A stretch of 64,000 nt of DNA, from the NCBI GenBank assembly GCA_963721905.1, contig CAVRMF010000029.1, forward strand, positions 1-64,000, given 5' to 3'. This stretch comes from Roseiarcus sp963721905. GTDB lineage: Bacteria > Pseudomonadota > Alphaproteobacteria > Rhizobiales > Beijerinckiaceae. The translations under genes and the position numbers were made by a program. Within the stretch, counting starts at the first letter, position 1. Every line of letters starts with the position of its first letter. Below, piece by piece: positions 53,969-62,038 of the stretch. The notes under the pieces are model-generated. The model saw nothing but the letters and a program-made list of their open reading frames with translations. It made no database searches and was not told where the DNA came from.

Positions 53969-54190
53969 TCAGGCTATGATGTCCGGCGTGAGCTCGTCCT
54001 CCAGCTGTGAGAGCTTGTCCCGCAGCAGAAGCTTGCGCTTTTTCAGCCTCTGCAGCTGCAACTGATCGGCTTGGCCGGCGTCGCGCAGAGCCTCGATGGC
54101 CGCGTCGAGATCACGATGCTCTTCGCGCAAACGTTCGACTTGGGCGGTGAGCGCCGCGCGCTCCCCTGGCGTTAGCTCCCTGTCGATCAT
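53969..54190 (-). CDS. YdcH-like DUF465 protein
   Basis: 73 residues from ATG 54190: ELTPGERAALTAQVERLREEHRDLDAAIEAL, then LQLQRLKKRKLLLRDKLSQLEDELTPDI. The KRKLxLKDxxxxLE pattern is the DUF465 signature of short coiled-coil proteins common in Alphaproteobacteria. Function unknown. A second family member lies at 54486. Confidence 0.85.
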   Translation of the reverse strand: MIDRELTPGERAALTAQVERLREEHRDLDAAIEALRDAGQADQLQLQRLKKRKLLLRDKLSQLEDELTPDIIA

Positions 54191-54485
54191 CTCCGGACCA
54201 CGCCTTCCGCTCCTCGGCGCCGCTGCGGCCTCTTGAAGGCGCCGGACTATGAGCGCGCCGTTTGGCGGGCGCAAGGCGCCCGCCGGGTGAGCAAGAGTTG
54301 ACCCGTCTCTCGCCGAATGTGCGGTCCCTTTGGGAATGACGACTGCGCCATGGAAATTCCTCGGAATATGACCGGCTGGCTTAATAATTTGTAATAAATT
54401 TGAACGCGCATCCGCCAATTTGGCGCTTGCGCGGTTCGCCCGTTGTGTCACAATTTCGTCGTTGTGAGCCATAGGGAGCGGTTCC
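54191..54485. promoter_or_regulatory. divergent intergenic region between two DUF465 genes
   Basis: About 295 bases including an AT-rich patch (TTAATAATTTGTAATAAATTTGAAC, near 54380-54405) that probably holds promoters for the divergent DUF465 genes. No consensus element is clear enough to name. Confidence 0.4.
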
Positions 54486-54674
54486 ATGTCGATTGATTCG
54501 CATCTCAGCGAGCTGGTGCGCCGTCATCAGGCGATTGAAGAAGCGATAATGGCCGAAGAAAACCATCCGGCGTCAGACGACATCAAGGTCCACGAACTGA
54601 AGCGTAAAAAGCTGTACCTGAAAGACGAAATCGAGCGGCTGAAGCACCAGGCCGAGACGACCGCGACGCACTAA
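54486..54674 (+). CDS. YdcH-like DUF465 protein
   Basis: 62 residues: SIDSHLSELVRRHQAIEEAIMAEENHPASDDIKVHELKRKKLYLKDEIERLKHQ, the full DUF465 signature. It diverges from the family member at 53969-54190 and faces the queG gene tail to tail. Function unknown; such proteins are often stress- or growth-phase-linked. Confidence 0.88.
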   Translation: MSIDSHLSELVRRHQAIEEAIMAEENHPASDDIKVHELKRKKLYLKDEIERLKHQAETTATH

Positions 54675-54694
54675 AGGCGCGGGCGAGAGGGCGG

Positions 54695-55948
54695 TTACGG
54701 TTCCGGCACGCTGAGGGCGAAGCGCCATTCGTCCGCGACGTCGGGCTCACGCTCGCCTTCCGCTCGCCCCTGCGCCAGGCGGGCGAGCTCCTCTCGGGAA
54801 AGAAGTTGGGCGAGGGCCCAGATTGCGGCGCCTCGCACCAAGGGTGATTCGTCGTCAAGCCGGTCGCTCGCCACCGCGGCGAGCGAAGGTTCGCTTGAGT
54901 TGCCGATCGCAATCAGCACGTTGCGCAGGAATCTGTCGCGCCCGACGCGCTTGATCGGGCCGCCGGCAAAGAGCGCGCGGAATCCCGCGTCGTCGAGGCG
55001 CCCAAGCTCGGCGAGCGGCGGAGGCTCGAGATCCGCGCGCGCGGCGAGTTTGGCCTCTCGCCCGGCTCTGGCGAACCTATTCCATGGGCAGACAGCGAGA
55101 CAGTCGTCGCAGCCGTAGATGCGGTTTCCCATCCGCGACCGCAGCTCTCGCGGAACAGGTCCTTTGTGTTCGATCGTCAGGTACGAAATGCAGCGCCGCG
55201 CATCGAGGCGGTAGGGCGCCGGAAAGGCGTCGGTCGGGCAGGCGTCGAGGCAGGCGCGGCAGGTTCCGCAGTGATCCGGCTCTGGCGGGTCCGGCGAAAG
55301 CTCGAGGTCGGTCAGAATGGCGCCGAGGAAGAGCCACGACCCGAATTCGCGCGAGACGAGGTTCGTGTGTTTGCCCTGCCAGCCAATCCCCGCGCGGGCG
55401 GCCAGCGGCTTTTCCATGAGCGGAGCCGTGTCGACGAACACCTTGACGACCGCCTGCTTCGGCATTGCCGAGGCGACAAGAAACGCCGCAAGTTGCTTGA
55501 GCTTTCCTTTGACGACATCGTGATAGTCGCGATGGCGCGCATAGACAGAAATCGCGCCGGCGTCCTTGAGCGCGAGCGCCGCGAGCGGATCCCCGCTCGG
55601 GCCGTAGTTGAGGCCGAGCATGACGAGGCTCCTGGCGTCAGCCATCAGCATGCGCGGATCGATCCGCCGCTCAAAGCGTTCCGCCATCCAGGCCATGTCG
55701 CCATGCCCGCCCTCGCCGAGCCAGGCGGTCAGGCGTTCGCGAGCGTTCTCCGGCGCCATGGCGGGCGCGACCCGGCAGGCGTCGAAGCCAAGGGCGCGCG
55801 CCTTGGCGCGCAGCGCCCCTAAAAGTCGAGATTGGCGTAGGTCGCGTTCGGCGACATTCCCGGGAGTCGCTCGGCCAGCAGCGGGCGGAACGACGGGCGC
55901 GACTTCACCCGTGCGTACCAGATCCGCGCCGTTTCGTTCTCCTGCCAC
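54695..55948 (-). CDS. queG: epoxyqueuosine reductase QueG
   Basis: Up to 417 residues; the reductase reduces epoxyqueuosine in tRNA using a cobalamin and two 4Fe-4S clusters. Key text: RIDPRMLMADARSLVMLGLNYGP, AGIGWQGKHTNLVSREFGSWLFLGAILTD, cluster motifs CGTCRACLDACPTDAF and CDDCLAVCPWNRFA. The cobalamin dependence makes a link to the nearby cobB/cbiD loci plausible. The start is uncertain: the ATG at 55948 overlaps the GST gene by 130 bases, and no later start in frame fits well, so the true N-terminus may begin later. Confidence 0.9.
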   Translation of the reverse strand: MAGERNGADLVRTGEVAPVVPPAAGRATPGNVAERDLRQSRLLGALRAKARALGFDACRVAPAMAPENARERLTAWLGEGGHGDMAWMAERFERRIDPRMLMADARSLVMLGLNYGPSGDPLAALALKDAGAISVYARHRDYHDVVKGKLKQLAAFLVASAMPKQAVVKVFVDTAPLMEKPLAARAGIGWQGKHTNLVSREFGSWLFLGAILTDLELSPDPPEPDHCGTCRACLDACPTDAFPAPYRLDARRCISYLTIEHKGPVPRELRSRMGNRIYGCDDCLAVCPWNRFARAGREAKLAARADLEPPPLAELGRLDDAGFRALFAGGPIKRVGRDRFLRNVLIAIGNSSEPSLAAVASDRLDDESPLVRGAAIWALAQLLSREELARLAQGRAEGEREPDVADEWRFALSVPEP

Positions 55949-56511
55949 TGCGCGTCGCCCAGATAATCAATGCAGGACAGATGGGCCGCCGCCGCGAGAT
56001 CGGCGTAGGTCAGCCGGTCGCCTGCCAGCCAGTTCCGGCCCGCAATCAGGTGGCCGATATAGCGCAAATGATACCTCAGATTTGAGCGCGCCGCTCGCAC
56101 AGCCTGCATGTCGGGCGCGCCTCCGCCCTGGTCGGGGCTCATGAAGCGCTTGTAGATCTTCTCCCGCACCAGCCACTGGCTCAATTCGTTGAAAAACTTG
56201 ACGTTGAACCAGATCGTGAGCCGGCGCGCTTCGGCGCGGGCCACCGGATCCTCAGGGAGAAGCCTACGATCGCCGAGGCCCAGGCCTCGCGTCTCGTCAA
56301 GATATTCGGCAATGACCTCGGCGCCCGACAGGACCGGCGCATGGTCCTCGACCAGCACCGGCGTCGCGCCCTCCGCCGCCATCAACAGGAACTCGCGCCG
56401 TCTTTCCCAGGGCCGCTCCTCGATGAGCCTCGGCTCGATCCCCATTTCGCCCAGAATGAGCCGGACGAACCGGGAATGGGCGCAGAAGGGATGATGATAG
56501 AGAGTGACCAT
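55819..56511 (-). CDS. glutathione S-transferase-family protein
   Basis: 230 residues from ATG 56511. N-terminal thioredoxin-fold YHHPFCAHSRFVRLILGEMGIEPRLIEE, ATPVLVEDHAPVLSGAEVIAEYL, and C-terminal helical domain with GRNWLAGDRLTYADLAAAAHLSCIDYLGDAQW. It lacks a conserved catalytic Ser/Cys/Tyr at the expected N-terminal spot that I can name with confidence. Detoxification or stress role; substrate unknown. It overlaps queG by 130 bases at the 3' end. Confidence 0.88.
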   Translation of the reverse strand: MVTLYHHPFCAHSRFVRLILGEMGIEPRLIEERPWERRREFLLMAAEGATPVLVEDHAPVLSGAEVIAEYLDETRGLGLGDRRLLPEDPVARAEARRLTIWFNVKFFNELSQWLVREKIYKRFMSPDQGGGAPDMQAVRAARSNLRYHLRYIGHLIAGRNWLAGDRLTYADLAAAAHLSCIDYLGDAQWQENETARIWYARVKSRPSFRPLLAERLPGMSPNATYANLDF

Positions 56512-56582
56512 CGCGACGCCGGGGTGGGGAGGTTGGAGCGCCGCAGGCGCCGCTTGTCGTCCTTCAATTGCGTTGAGGCGGG

Positions 56583-56597
56583 TTAACCAGAGGTTAA
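56583..56597. promoter_or_regulatory. candidate CtrA-box, TTAA-N7-TTAA
   Basis: TTAA at 56583-56586, CCAGAGG, TTAA at 56594-56597, each followed by C, i.e. the TTAAC-type CtrA consensus found in Alphaproteobacteria. It lies about 72 bases upstream of the GST gene start (minus strand) and just after the pncA stop. Occurrence by chance is possible. Confidence 0.4.
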
Positions 56598-56639
56598 CCG
56601 CTCGCGCCTGCCGTCGACTCGCGGTTAATCGCGATCGGC

Positions 56640-57281
56640 TCAGTCCAGGAGTTCTCGGGATTGGATGCGCCACACCTCGGCCGCGTTCATGCGCGCCCAG
56701 GCGGCGTCGAGGGAATTGTTCGCATCGATCGCCCGGCAGGCGTCTTCGATGACAAATGTCTCGAACCCGGCGGCGCGCGCGTCGAGAGCGGAAAAAGCGA
56801 CGCAATAGTCGGTGGCGAGGCCGCAGGCGAAGATGCGTTTGACGCCGCGGGCCTTCAGCAGCGCCGCGAGCCCGGTCGTCGTCTTGCCATCCGCCTCGAC
56901 AAACGCTGAGTACGAGTCGACGCCCGGATGCATACCCTTGCGCAGAATGAGGAAGGCGGTCTCCAGCGCGAGGTCCGGATGGAGCTCGGCTCCCGCCGTG
57001 CCCTGAACGCAATGGTCAGGCCACAGCGTCTGTTCGCCATAGGCGAGACGCGTGGCTTGGAAGGGCGCCGCTCCTTCGTGAGCGGAGGCGAAGGAAGCGT
57101 GTCCGGCCGGATGCCAGTCCTGGGTGACGGCGACATGAGCGAAACGCCGCGCAAGCGCGTTGATGAGCGGCACGATCGCATCGCCGTCCTCGACTGCGAG
57201 CGCTCCTCCCGGCATGAAATCGGCCTGCAGGTCGATGGCCAACAGGACGTCCTGATCGCTAATCGTGATCGCCGACGGCAT
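56640..57281 (-). CDS. pncA: nicotinamidase
   Basis: 213 residues from ATG 57281; hydrolyses nicotinamide to nicotinate in NAD salvage. Catalytic triad positions are visible: Asp in LLAIDLQADFMPGGALAV, Lys in LILRKGMHPGVDSYSAF, Cys in ACGLATDYCVAFSALDA; metal-binding DWHPAGHASF. It overlaps the membrane-protein gene start-to-start by 23 bases, consistent with one operon. Confidence 0.94.
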   Translation of the reverse strand: MPSAITISDQDVLLAIDLQADFMPGGALAVEDGDAIVPLINALARRFAHVAVTQDWHPAGHASFASAHEGAAPFQATRLAYGEQTLWPDHCVQGTAGAELHPDLALETAFLILRKGMHPGVDSYSAFVEADGKTTTGLAALLKARGVKRIFACGLATDYCVAFSALDARAAGFETFVIEDACRAIDANNSLDAAWARMNAAEVWRIQSRELLD

Positions 57282-58230
57282 GGGAACGATCTCCTCTAAA
57301 CGGCGCCAGCGCGCGCCAGCGGTCTCTCTCGAAGACGAGAACAACCCCGAGCGCAAAGACAAACGGCAGGATGAGATAGAGCAGCCGGAACACCAGAAGC
57401 GCCGCGATCACATTGGCCTGTGGAACGTCCGGCATGCCCTCGAGAACCGCGATCTCCAGCACCCCGAGTCCGCCGGGCGCGTGGCTGACCAGCGCCAACG
57501 AAAACGAGGCGATAAAAACGCCGAGAACCACGATGAAACCAGGATTGGGGGCCGCCGGCAAAGTGAAAAAGATGATTCCGGCGGCGCCGATCAGTTCGAG
57601 CGGCCCGGCAAGCAGTTGCCGCGCAGCCACCGGCGGGCGCGGATAAACGAATTCGAAACCGCCGAACCTGAACGGACGAAAGTGCAATAACGACCCGGCG
57701 ACATAAAGAGCCGGCGCTGCGATCAGGGCTAGGCCGGCGGTCGTTCCAACCCAATCCGGCGCCCCGTCGAAACGCTCGACGAGATCGGGGCGAAAGAGCA
57801 GCAGCACGCCGCCGAGCGTCACCGCGCCAAGCGCGAAGGTGAACGAGCAGAAGGCGACCAGGAGCCCTATCTCGGCCACGCTCAAACCCTTCGTCGAATA
57901 TGCACGATATCGGATGACGGCCCCGGACAATACCGAGGCGCCGATGTTGTGCGCGATCGCGTAGGTGGTGAAGGAGGTGAGCGCGACGAAAGGCCAGCCG
58001 ATTTTGCGGCCAAGATGCAAGAGCGCGATGCGGTCGTACCAGGCGAGCGCGCTATAGGCGAGCGCGGTCGAACCGATCGCCACAAGCCAGCGGACGAGCG
58101 AAATCGATGCGATCGCTTCGCGCAGGCTCGCGAACGAAAGCCCGCGCAGCTCCTTGAACAGAAGCCAGGACGACACAGCCACCGCACTGAGCCCAATGAC
58201 CGGCCATGCGATGTCCTGAATGCGCCTCAT
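57259..58230 (-). CDS. UPF0104/lysylphosphatidylglycerol synthase TM-region-like membrane protein
   Basis: 323 residues with about eight membrane helices. Text: RRIQDIAWPVIGLSAVAVSSWLLF, YAIAHNIGASVLSGAVIRYRAYSTKGLSVAEIG, GGVLLLFRPDLVERF, HAPGGLGVLEIAVLEGMPDVPQANVIAALLVFRLLYLILPFVFA. This is the flippase-like TM domain of MprF-type proteins without the catalytic C-terminal domain. Probably a lipid transporter-like protein, substrate unknown. It overlaps pncA by 23 bases. Confidence 0.85.
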   Translation of the reverse strand: MRRIQDIAWPVIGLSAVAVSSWLLFKELRGLSFASLREAIASISLVRWLVAIGSTALAYSALAWYDRIALLHLGRKIGWPFVALTSFTTYAIAHNIGASVLSGAVIRYRAYSTKGLSVAEIGLLVAFCSFTFALGAVTLGGVLLLFRPDLVERFDGAPDWVGTTAGLALIAAPALYVAGSLLHFRPFRFGGFEFVYPRPPVAARQLLAGPLELIGAAGIIFFTLPAAPNPGFIVVLGVFIASFSLALVSHAPGGLGVLEIAVLEGMPDVPQANVIAALLVFRLLYLILPFVFALGVVLVFERDRWRALAPFRGDRSHAVGDHD

Positions 58231-58388
58231 GCTTCGTGTCCGAGATCCGCCTCGTCCTCCCTGCCCGAGCAGGGCGGCGAAGGCAAGGCTGGCGCTCGCC
58301 GTTCGGCAGCGCCCGGACGGGCAAATTCAGGCTTGCCGAGGGTGCGCCGCGCGGCCATGGTGCCAATCCCTAAAGAATCGAGCAAATC

Positions 58389-58562
58389 ATGCCGGATTTT
58401 GCCCAGGCCTCAGGCGGAACGCAGGATTATGTGGGCGATCCCCGCAACAACTCGGTGCTCATCAGCGTCAACGGCGCGCTGACCCCGCGCGCGGAGAAGC
58501 CGGTCGCTCAACCCATTTACGAGAGGCTCGCTCGCCACAAGCTCGGCCCTCGCAAAGAGTGA
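58389..58562 (+). CDS. short protein resembling the N-terminus of class IV aminotransferases
   Basis: 57 residues from ATG 58389: DYVGDPRNNSVLISVNGALTPRAEKPVAQPIYERLARHKLGPRKE. The DPRNxxVLISVNGxLxPRAE opening is like the start of branched-chain/class IV aminotransferases, but the protein stops after 57 residues, so it is a fragment, a decayed gene or a different small protein. It is too short for a functional enzyme. The following stop lies 71 bases before lgt. Confidence 0.4.
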   Translation: MPDFAQASGGTQDYVGDPRNNSVLISVNGALTPRAEKPVAQPIYERLARHKLGPRKE

Positions 58563-58632
58563 GGCTGTCAATCCATGGTTGCACAGCCCGGCCTTGACGC
58601 GATCCCGACGCCAGCGCATCAGGGCTGCGCCG

Positions 58633-59448
58633 ATGCCGACCCTCGTCCTGCCTTTCCCGGCAATCAATCCGGTCCTCGTGCAGTGGGGGCCGCTGGCCAT
58701 CCGCTGGTACGCGCTCGCCTATATCGCGGGGCTTGTCCTCGGATGGCTGCTGATTCGCCGGATCGTCTCGAACGACCGGTACTGGGCGGGCGCCAAGAGG
58801 CCGAGCGCGGAGAGCATCGACGATCTCCTGGTCTATTGCGCGTTCGGCGTCATCATCGGCGGCCGGCTCGGCAACATGCTGTTCTACGACCGGCAATATT
58901 ATTTTGCCCATCCGCTCGACGTCTTCAAAATCTGGGAAGGCGGCATGGCTTTTCATGGCGGCCTGATCGGGGCCTTCGTCGGCATCCTTTTGTTCGCCCG
59001 TCGCTATCACGCGCCGACGCTGACCGTTCTCGATCTCTGTTCGCTGGCGGCGCCGATCGGCCTCTTCTTTGGCCGCATCGCCAATTTCATTCGGCCCGAG
59101 CTCTGGGGGCGCCCGACCGACGTCCCCTGGGCTGTCATCTTTCCGGGAACGGACGGATTGCCTCGTCATCCGAGCCAAATCTACGAGGCGCTTCTCGAAG
59201 GGCTTCTGTCTTTTGTGATCCTTCTTGCGTTCGCGCGATGGGGCGCCTTGAAACGGCCCGGCCTCATCGCCGGCGCCTTCGGGGTCCTCTACGGAGCGGC
59301 GCGCATCTTCTGCGAATTTTTCCGCGAGCCGGATCCAAGACTCGAGGATCTTGGGCGAGGCCTGACGATGGGGATGGTTCTCTCAGCGCCGCTGATCGTC
59401 CTCGGCCTCGGTCTGATAGCCTCGAGCCTCGGCCGGAGGGCGGGCTGA
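58633..59448 (+). CDS. lgt: prolipoprotein diacylglyceryl transferase
   Basis: 271 residues. Integral membrane enzyme that attaches diacylglycerol to lipoprotein Cys. It has the signature GRIANFIRPELWGRPT, the HGG box MAFHGGLIGAF, RHPSQIYEALLEG and several membrane helices. It is complete and starts at ATG 58633, leading the conserved order lgt-midA-pgeF, a typical alphaproteobacterial cluster. Confidence 0.96.
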   Translation: MPTLVLPFPAINPVLVQWGPLAIRWYALAYIAGLVLGWLLIRRIVSNDRYWAGAKRPSAESIDDLLVYCAFGVIIGGRLGNMLFYDRQYYFAHPLDVFKIWEGGMAFHGGLIGAFVGILLFARRYHAPTLTVLDLCSLAAPIGLFFGRIANFIRPELWGRPTDVPWAVIFPGTDGLPRHPSQIYEALLEGLLSFVILLAFARWGALKRPGLIAGAFGVLYGAARIFCEFFREPDPRLEDLGRGLTMGMVLSAPLIVLGLGLIASSLGRRAG

Positions 59449-59449
59449 G

Positions 59450-60544
59450 ATGACGACCCTGCTCGACGAAATCAAGGCGATCATCGCGGACCGCGGGCCG
59501 ATCACGGTTGAACAATACATGCAGTTGGCGCTCACCCATCCCGAGTTCGGCTACTACATGAATCGCGACCCGTTCGGGGCGACGGGCGATTTCACAACCG
59601 CGCCGGAGATCTCGCAGATGTTCGGCGAACTGGTCGGCCTGTGGGCGGCCGAAGTGTGGTCGAGCATGGGTTCGCCCCGCCCGGTGCAACTCGTCGAGCT
59701 CGGACCCGGTCGAGGCACGCTGATGAGCGACGCGCTGCGCGCCGCGCGGATCGCGCCGCCGTTCCGTGAGGCGCTCGACGTCTGGCTCATGGAGACGAGC
59801 CCGACACTCGCCGCGATTCAGCACGACCTCTTGCTCGACTGCGGCGCGCCCGTCGCGTGGGCGCAAAGACTCAAGGACATTCCCGAAGGGCCTGCAATCG
59901 TCATCGGCAACGAGTTTCTCGACGCCCTGCCCGTGCGCCAGTTTGTGCGCGCCGGCGGTCAATGGCGGGAACGCACTGTCGGCCTCAGCGACGAAGGCGA
60001 CCTTGCATTCGGTGTCGCCGCGTCGCCAGAACCTCATATCGGCGCCACCGCTCAGAACGGCGAGATTCTCGAAGTCAATCCCGCCGGTCATCGGCTCATG
60101 TTCGAACTGGGCGCGCGGCTTGCGAAGCAGGGTGGGGCGGCGCTGCTGATCGACTACGGTCATGTGGTCACGAGCTTCGGCGACACGCTTCAGGCTGTGC
60201 GCGCGCATCGCTATGTCGACCCGCTTGCGGCGCCCGGCGACTGCGACCTGACCGCGCATGTCGATTTCGCGGCTATGGCGCGCAGCGCGCGCGCCACCGG
60301 AGCCGTCGTGTACGGTCCAATCGACCAGGGCGACTTTCTGCGCGCGATCGGAATCGATCTGAGAACAAAGGCCCTCGCCGAGCGCGCGGGTCCGGAACGG
60401 AGTGAAGCCCTCCAACAGGCGCGAAACCGCCTCGTCGGCAAGGCCAAGGGTGAGATGGGCGCGCTCTTTAAGGCGATGGCGGTCGCCGACCGCAGGCTGC
60501 CGCCGCCGCCCGGCTTCCAGCCGAACGCGGCGAAGACGGCGTGA
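59450..60544 (+). CDS. SAM-dependent methyltransferase, NDUFAF7/MidA family
   Basis: 364 residues, one base after lgt. FGYYMNRDPFGATGDFTTAPEISQMFGELVGLWAAEVW, VQLVELGPGRGTLMSDALRA, LLLDCGAPVAW and EFLDALPVRQFV. MidA/NDUFAF7 proteins arginine-methylate a complex I subunit. Its stop overlaps the pgeF start (GTGA). Intact. Confidence 0.92.
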   Translation: MTTLLDEIKAIIADRGPITVEQYMQLALTHPEFGYYMNRDPFGATGDFTTAPEISQMFGELVGLWAAEVWSSMGSPRPVQLVELGPGRGTLMSDALRAARIAPPFREALDVWLMETSPTLAAIQHDLLLDCGAPVAWAQRLKDIPEGPAIVIGNEFLDALPVRQFVRAGGQWRERTVGLSDEGDLAFGVAASPEPHIGATAQNGEILEVNPAGHRLMFELGARLAKQGGAALLIDYGHVVTSFGDTLQAVRAHRYVDPLAAPGDCDLTAHVDFAAMARSARATGAVVYGPIDQGDFLRAIGIDLRTKALAERAGPERSEALQQARNRLVGKAKGEMGALFKAMAVADRRLPPPPGFQPNAAKTA

Positions 60545-61315
60545 GCGCTCCCTTCCTGACTGCCGGAACGTTGCACGCGCCGGGCGTGGCCCACGGCTTC
60601 TTCACCAGACACGGCGGCGTTTCCGCCGGCGTTTACGCTTCGCTCAATGGCGGCGTCGGTTCGCGCGATGCGCCCGAGGCGGTCGCGGAAAATCGCGCCC
60701 GGATCGCCGCCGCGCTCGGCGTCGCGCCGCACCGTTTGGCGATCCCCTACCAGATCCATTCGCCGGACGCCGTCGCCGTCGCGGCTCACTGGGCGCCGGA
60801 CGCGTGCCCGCGCTGCGACGGGATCGTGACGGCGACGCCCGGACTTGCGCTGGCCGTCACCGGCGCCGATTGCGGCATGATCCTGTTCGCCGACGCGCGC
60901 GCCCGGGTGGTCGGCGCCGCCCATGCCGGCTGGAAAGGCGCGTTGACCGGGGTCATCGAGGCGACAGTCACCGCGATGGAACAGCTTGGCGCAAAGCGGG
61001 ACGCAATTGCGGCGGCGCTCGGGCCCTGCATCGCGCAAGGCTCCTACGAAGTCGGCCGGGAGTTCGTCGCCGCGTTCGCCAAGACCGGAGAGGATGCGCG
61101 GCGCTTCTTCGTGGCGAGCCACAGGGCGGGCCACTCGATGTTCGACCTCAACGGCTATATCGCCGATCGCGCCGCTCGCGCCGGCGTCGGCCGTTTCGAG
61201 GACCTTCGAACTCGACACCTACGCCGACGAGGACCGCTTCTTCAGCTATCGCCGCACCACACACCGCAAGGAGCCGGACTACGGCCGGCTCGTCTCCGCG
61301 ATCGTCCTGACATGA
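60541..61315 (+). CDS. pgeF: peptidoglycan editing factor PgeF (YfiH/laccase-domain), one-base frameshift
   Basis: About 257 residues when corrected. GVAHGFFTRHGGVSAGVYASLNGG, QIHSPDAV, LAVTGADCGMILFAD, VGAAHAGWKGALTGVIEATV and ALGPCIAQGSYEVG are family landmarks (His and Cys metal/active-site ligands). At 61205-61206 one extra T shifts the frame; removing it gives FEDLELDTYADEDRFFSYRRTTHRKEPDYGRLVSAIVLT and stop 61313-61315. Starts by GTG/ATG overlap with the preceding stop. PgeF edits peptidoglycan precursors in relatives; some annotate it as a purine nucleosidase. Confidence 0.88.
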
Positions 61316-61513
61316 AGGCGCCGGCGAAGATTGCGCATCCTTGACTCGCGCCACCCGGCCGCCGCAAAAGAGCCGCAACGCGGCCTCATGCCGCCGGCTC
61401 CATTGAACGGCTGCGGAAGGATCATTGGTGCTCGCTGAGGCCTTCGCGCAACGGTTTCCCAGCGCATGTCGCGATCGCAAAGGCGCGCGCGAACGGCTCG
61501 CCGGGGCCGGCGC

Positions 61514-62038
61514 GTGAGCGAAAAGCGTCTGCACCATGCCGACAGCACGGCCTTCCGCAAGGCGATGCGGGCGCTGTCCTCGGGCGTTGCGATCGTCGCC
61601 TGCGGCGAAGGGGATCGCCGCATCGGCTGCACGGTTACCTCGATCGCTTCCCTGTCGCTCACGCCGCCGACGCTGTTCATCTGCCTTGCGCGTTCGTCCT
61701 CGACGCTGGCCAGCCTCGGAGAGACCGGCGCGTTCTCGGTGAACCTGCTCGCAGCGCGCCACGAGGCGCTGGCGCACCGCTTCAGCGGACGCGGCGGCGT
61801 GCACGGTCCCCGCCGGTTCGAAGGCGCCCAGTGGATCGTGCTGGCCACAGGGGCGCCCGTTCTCGCCGATGCGTTGGCCGCCTTCGACTGCATCGTCGAG
61901 GAGGCGATCGAGCGTCATTCGCACGTCGTCGTTCTCGGAGCCGTCGTCAGCCTGCGCGAGGGCATGGACGAACCCGCGCTCGCCTATACACGTGGGAACT
62001 ACACGCCCGCGGCCAGCAAGATTAAACCTCGCCAATGA
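61514..62038 (+). CDS. flavin reductase-like FMN-binding protein
   Basis: 174 residues from GTG 61514. TAFRKAMRALSSGVAIVACGEGDRRIGCTVTSIASLSLTPPTLFICLARSSSTLASLGETGAFSVNLLAARHEALAHRFSG is the FMN-binding core of the HpaC/RutF-type flavin reductase family. It reduces FMN/FAD with NAD(P)H for a partner monooxygenase; partner unknown. It ends 17 bases inside the cobB gene, which runs the other way. Confidence 0.88.
   Translation: MSEKRLHHADSTAFRKAMRALSSGVAIVACGEGDRRIGCTVTSIASLSLTPPTLFICLARSSSTLASLGETGAFSVNLLAARHEALAHRFSGRGGVHGPRRFEGAQWIVLATGAPVLADALAAFDCIVEEAIERHSHVVVLGAVVSLREGMDEPALAYTRGNYTPAASKIKPRQ

Noticed and set aside
55820..55948. queG starting upstream of the GST stop with certainty
   Set aside because: The frame is open but the first 40 residues have no family match; the start remains unresolved and was left as the longest frame.
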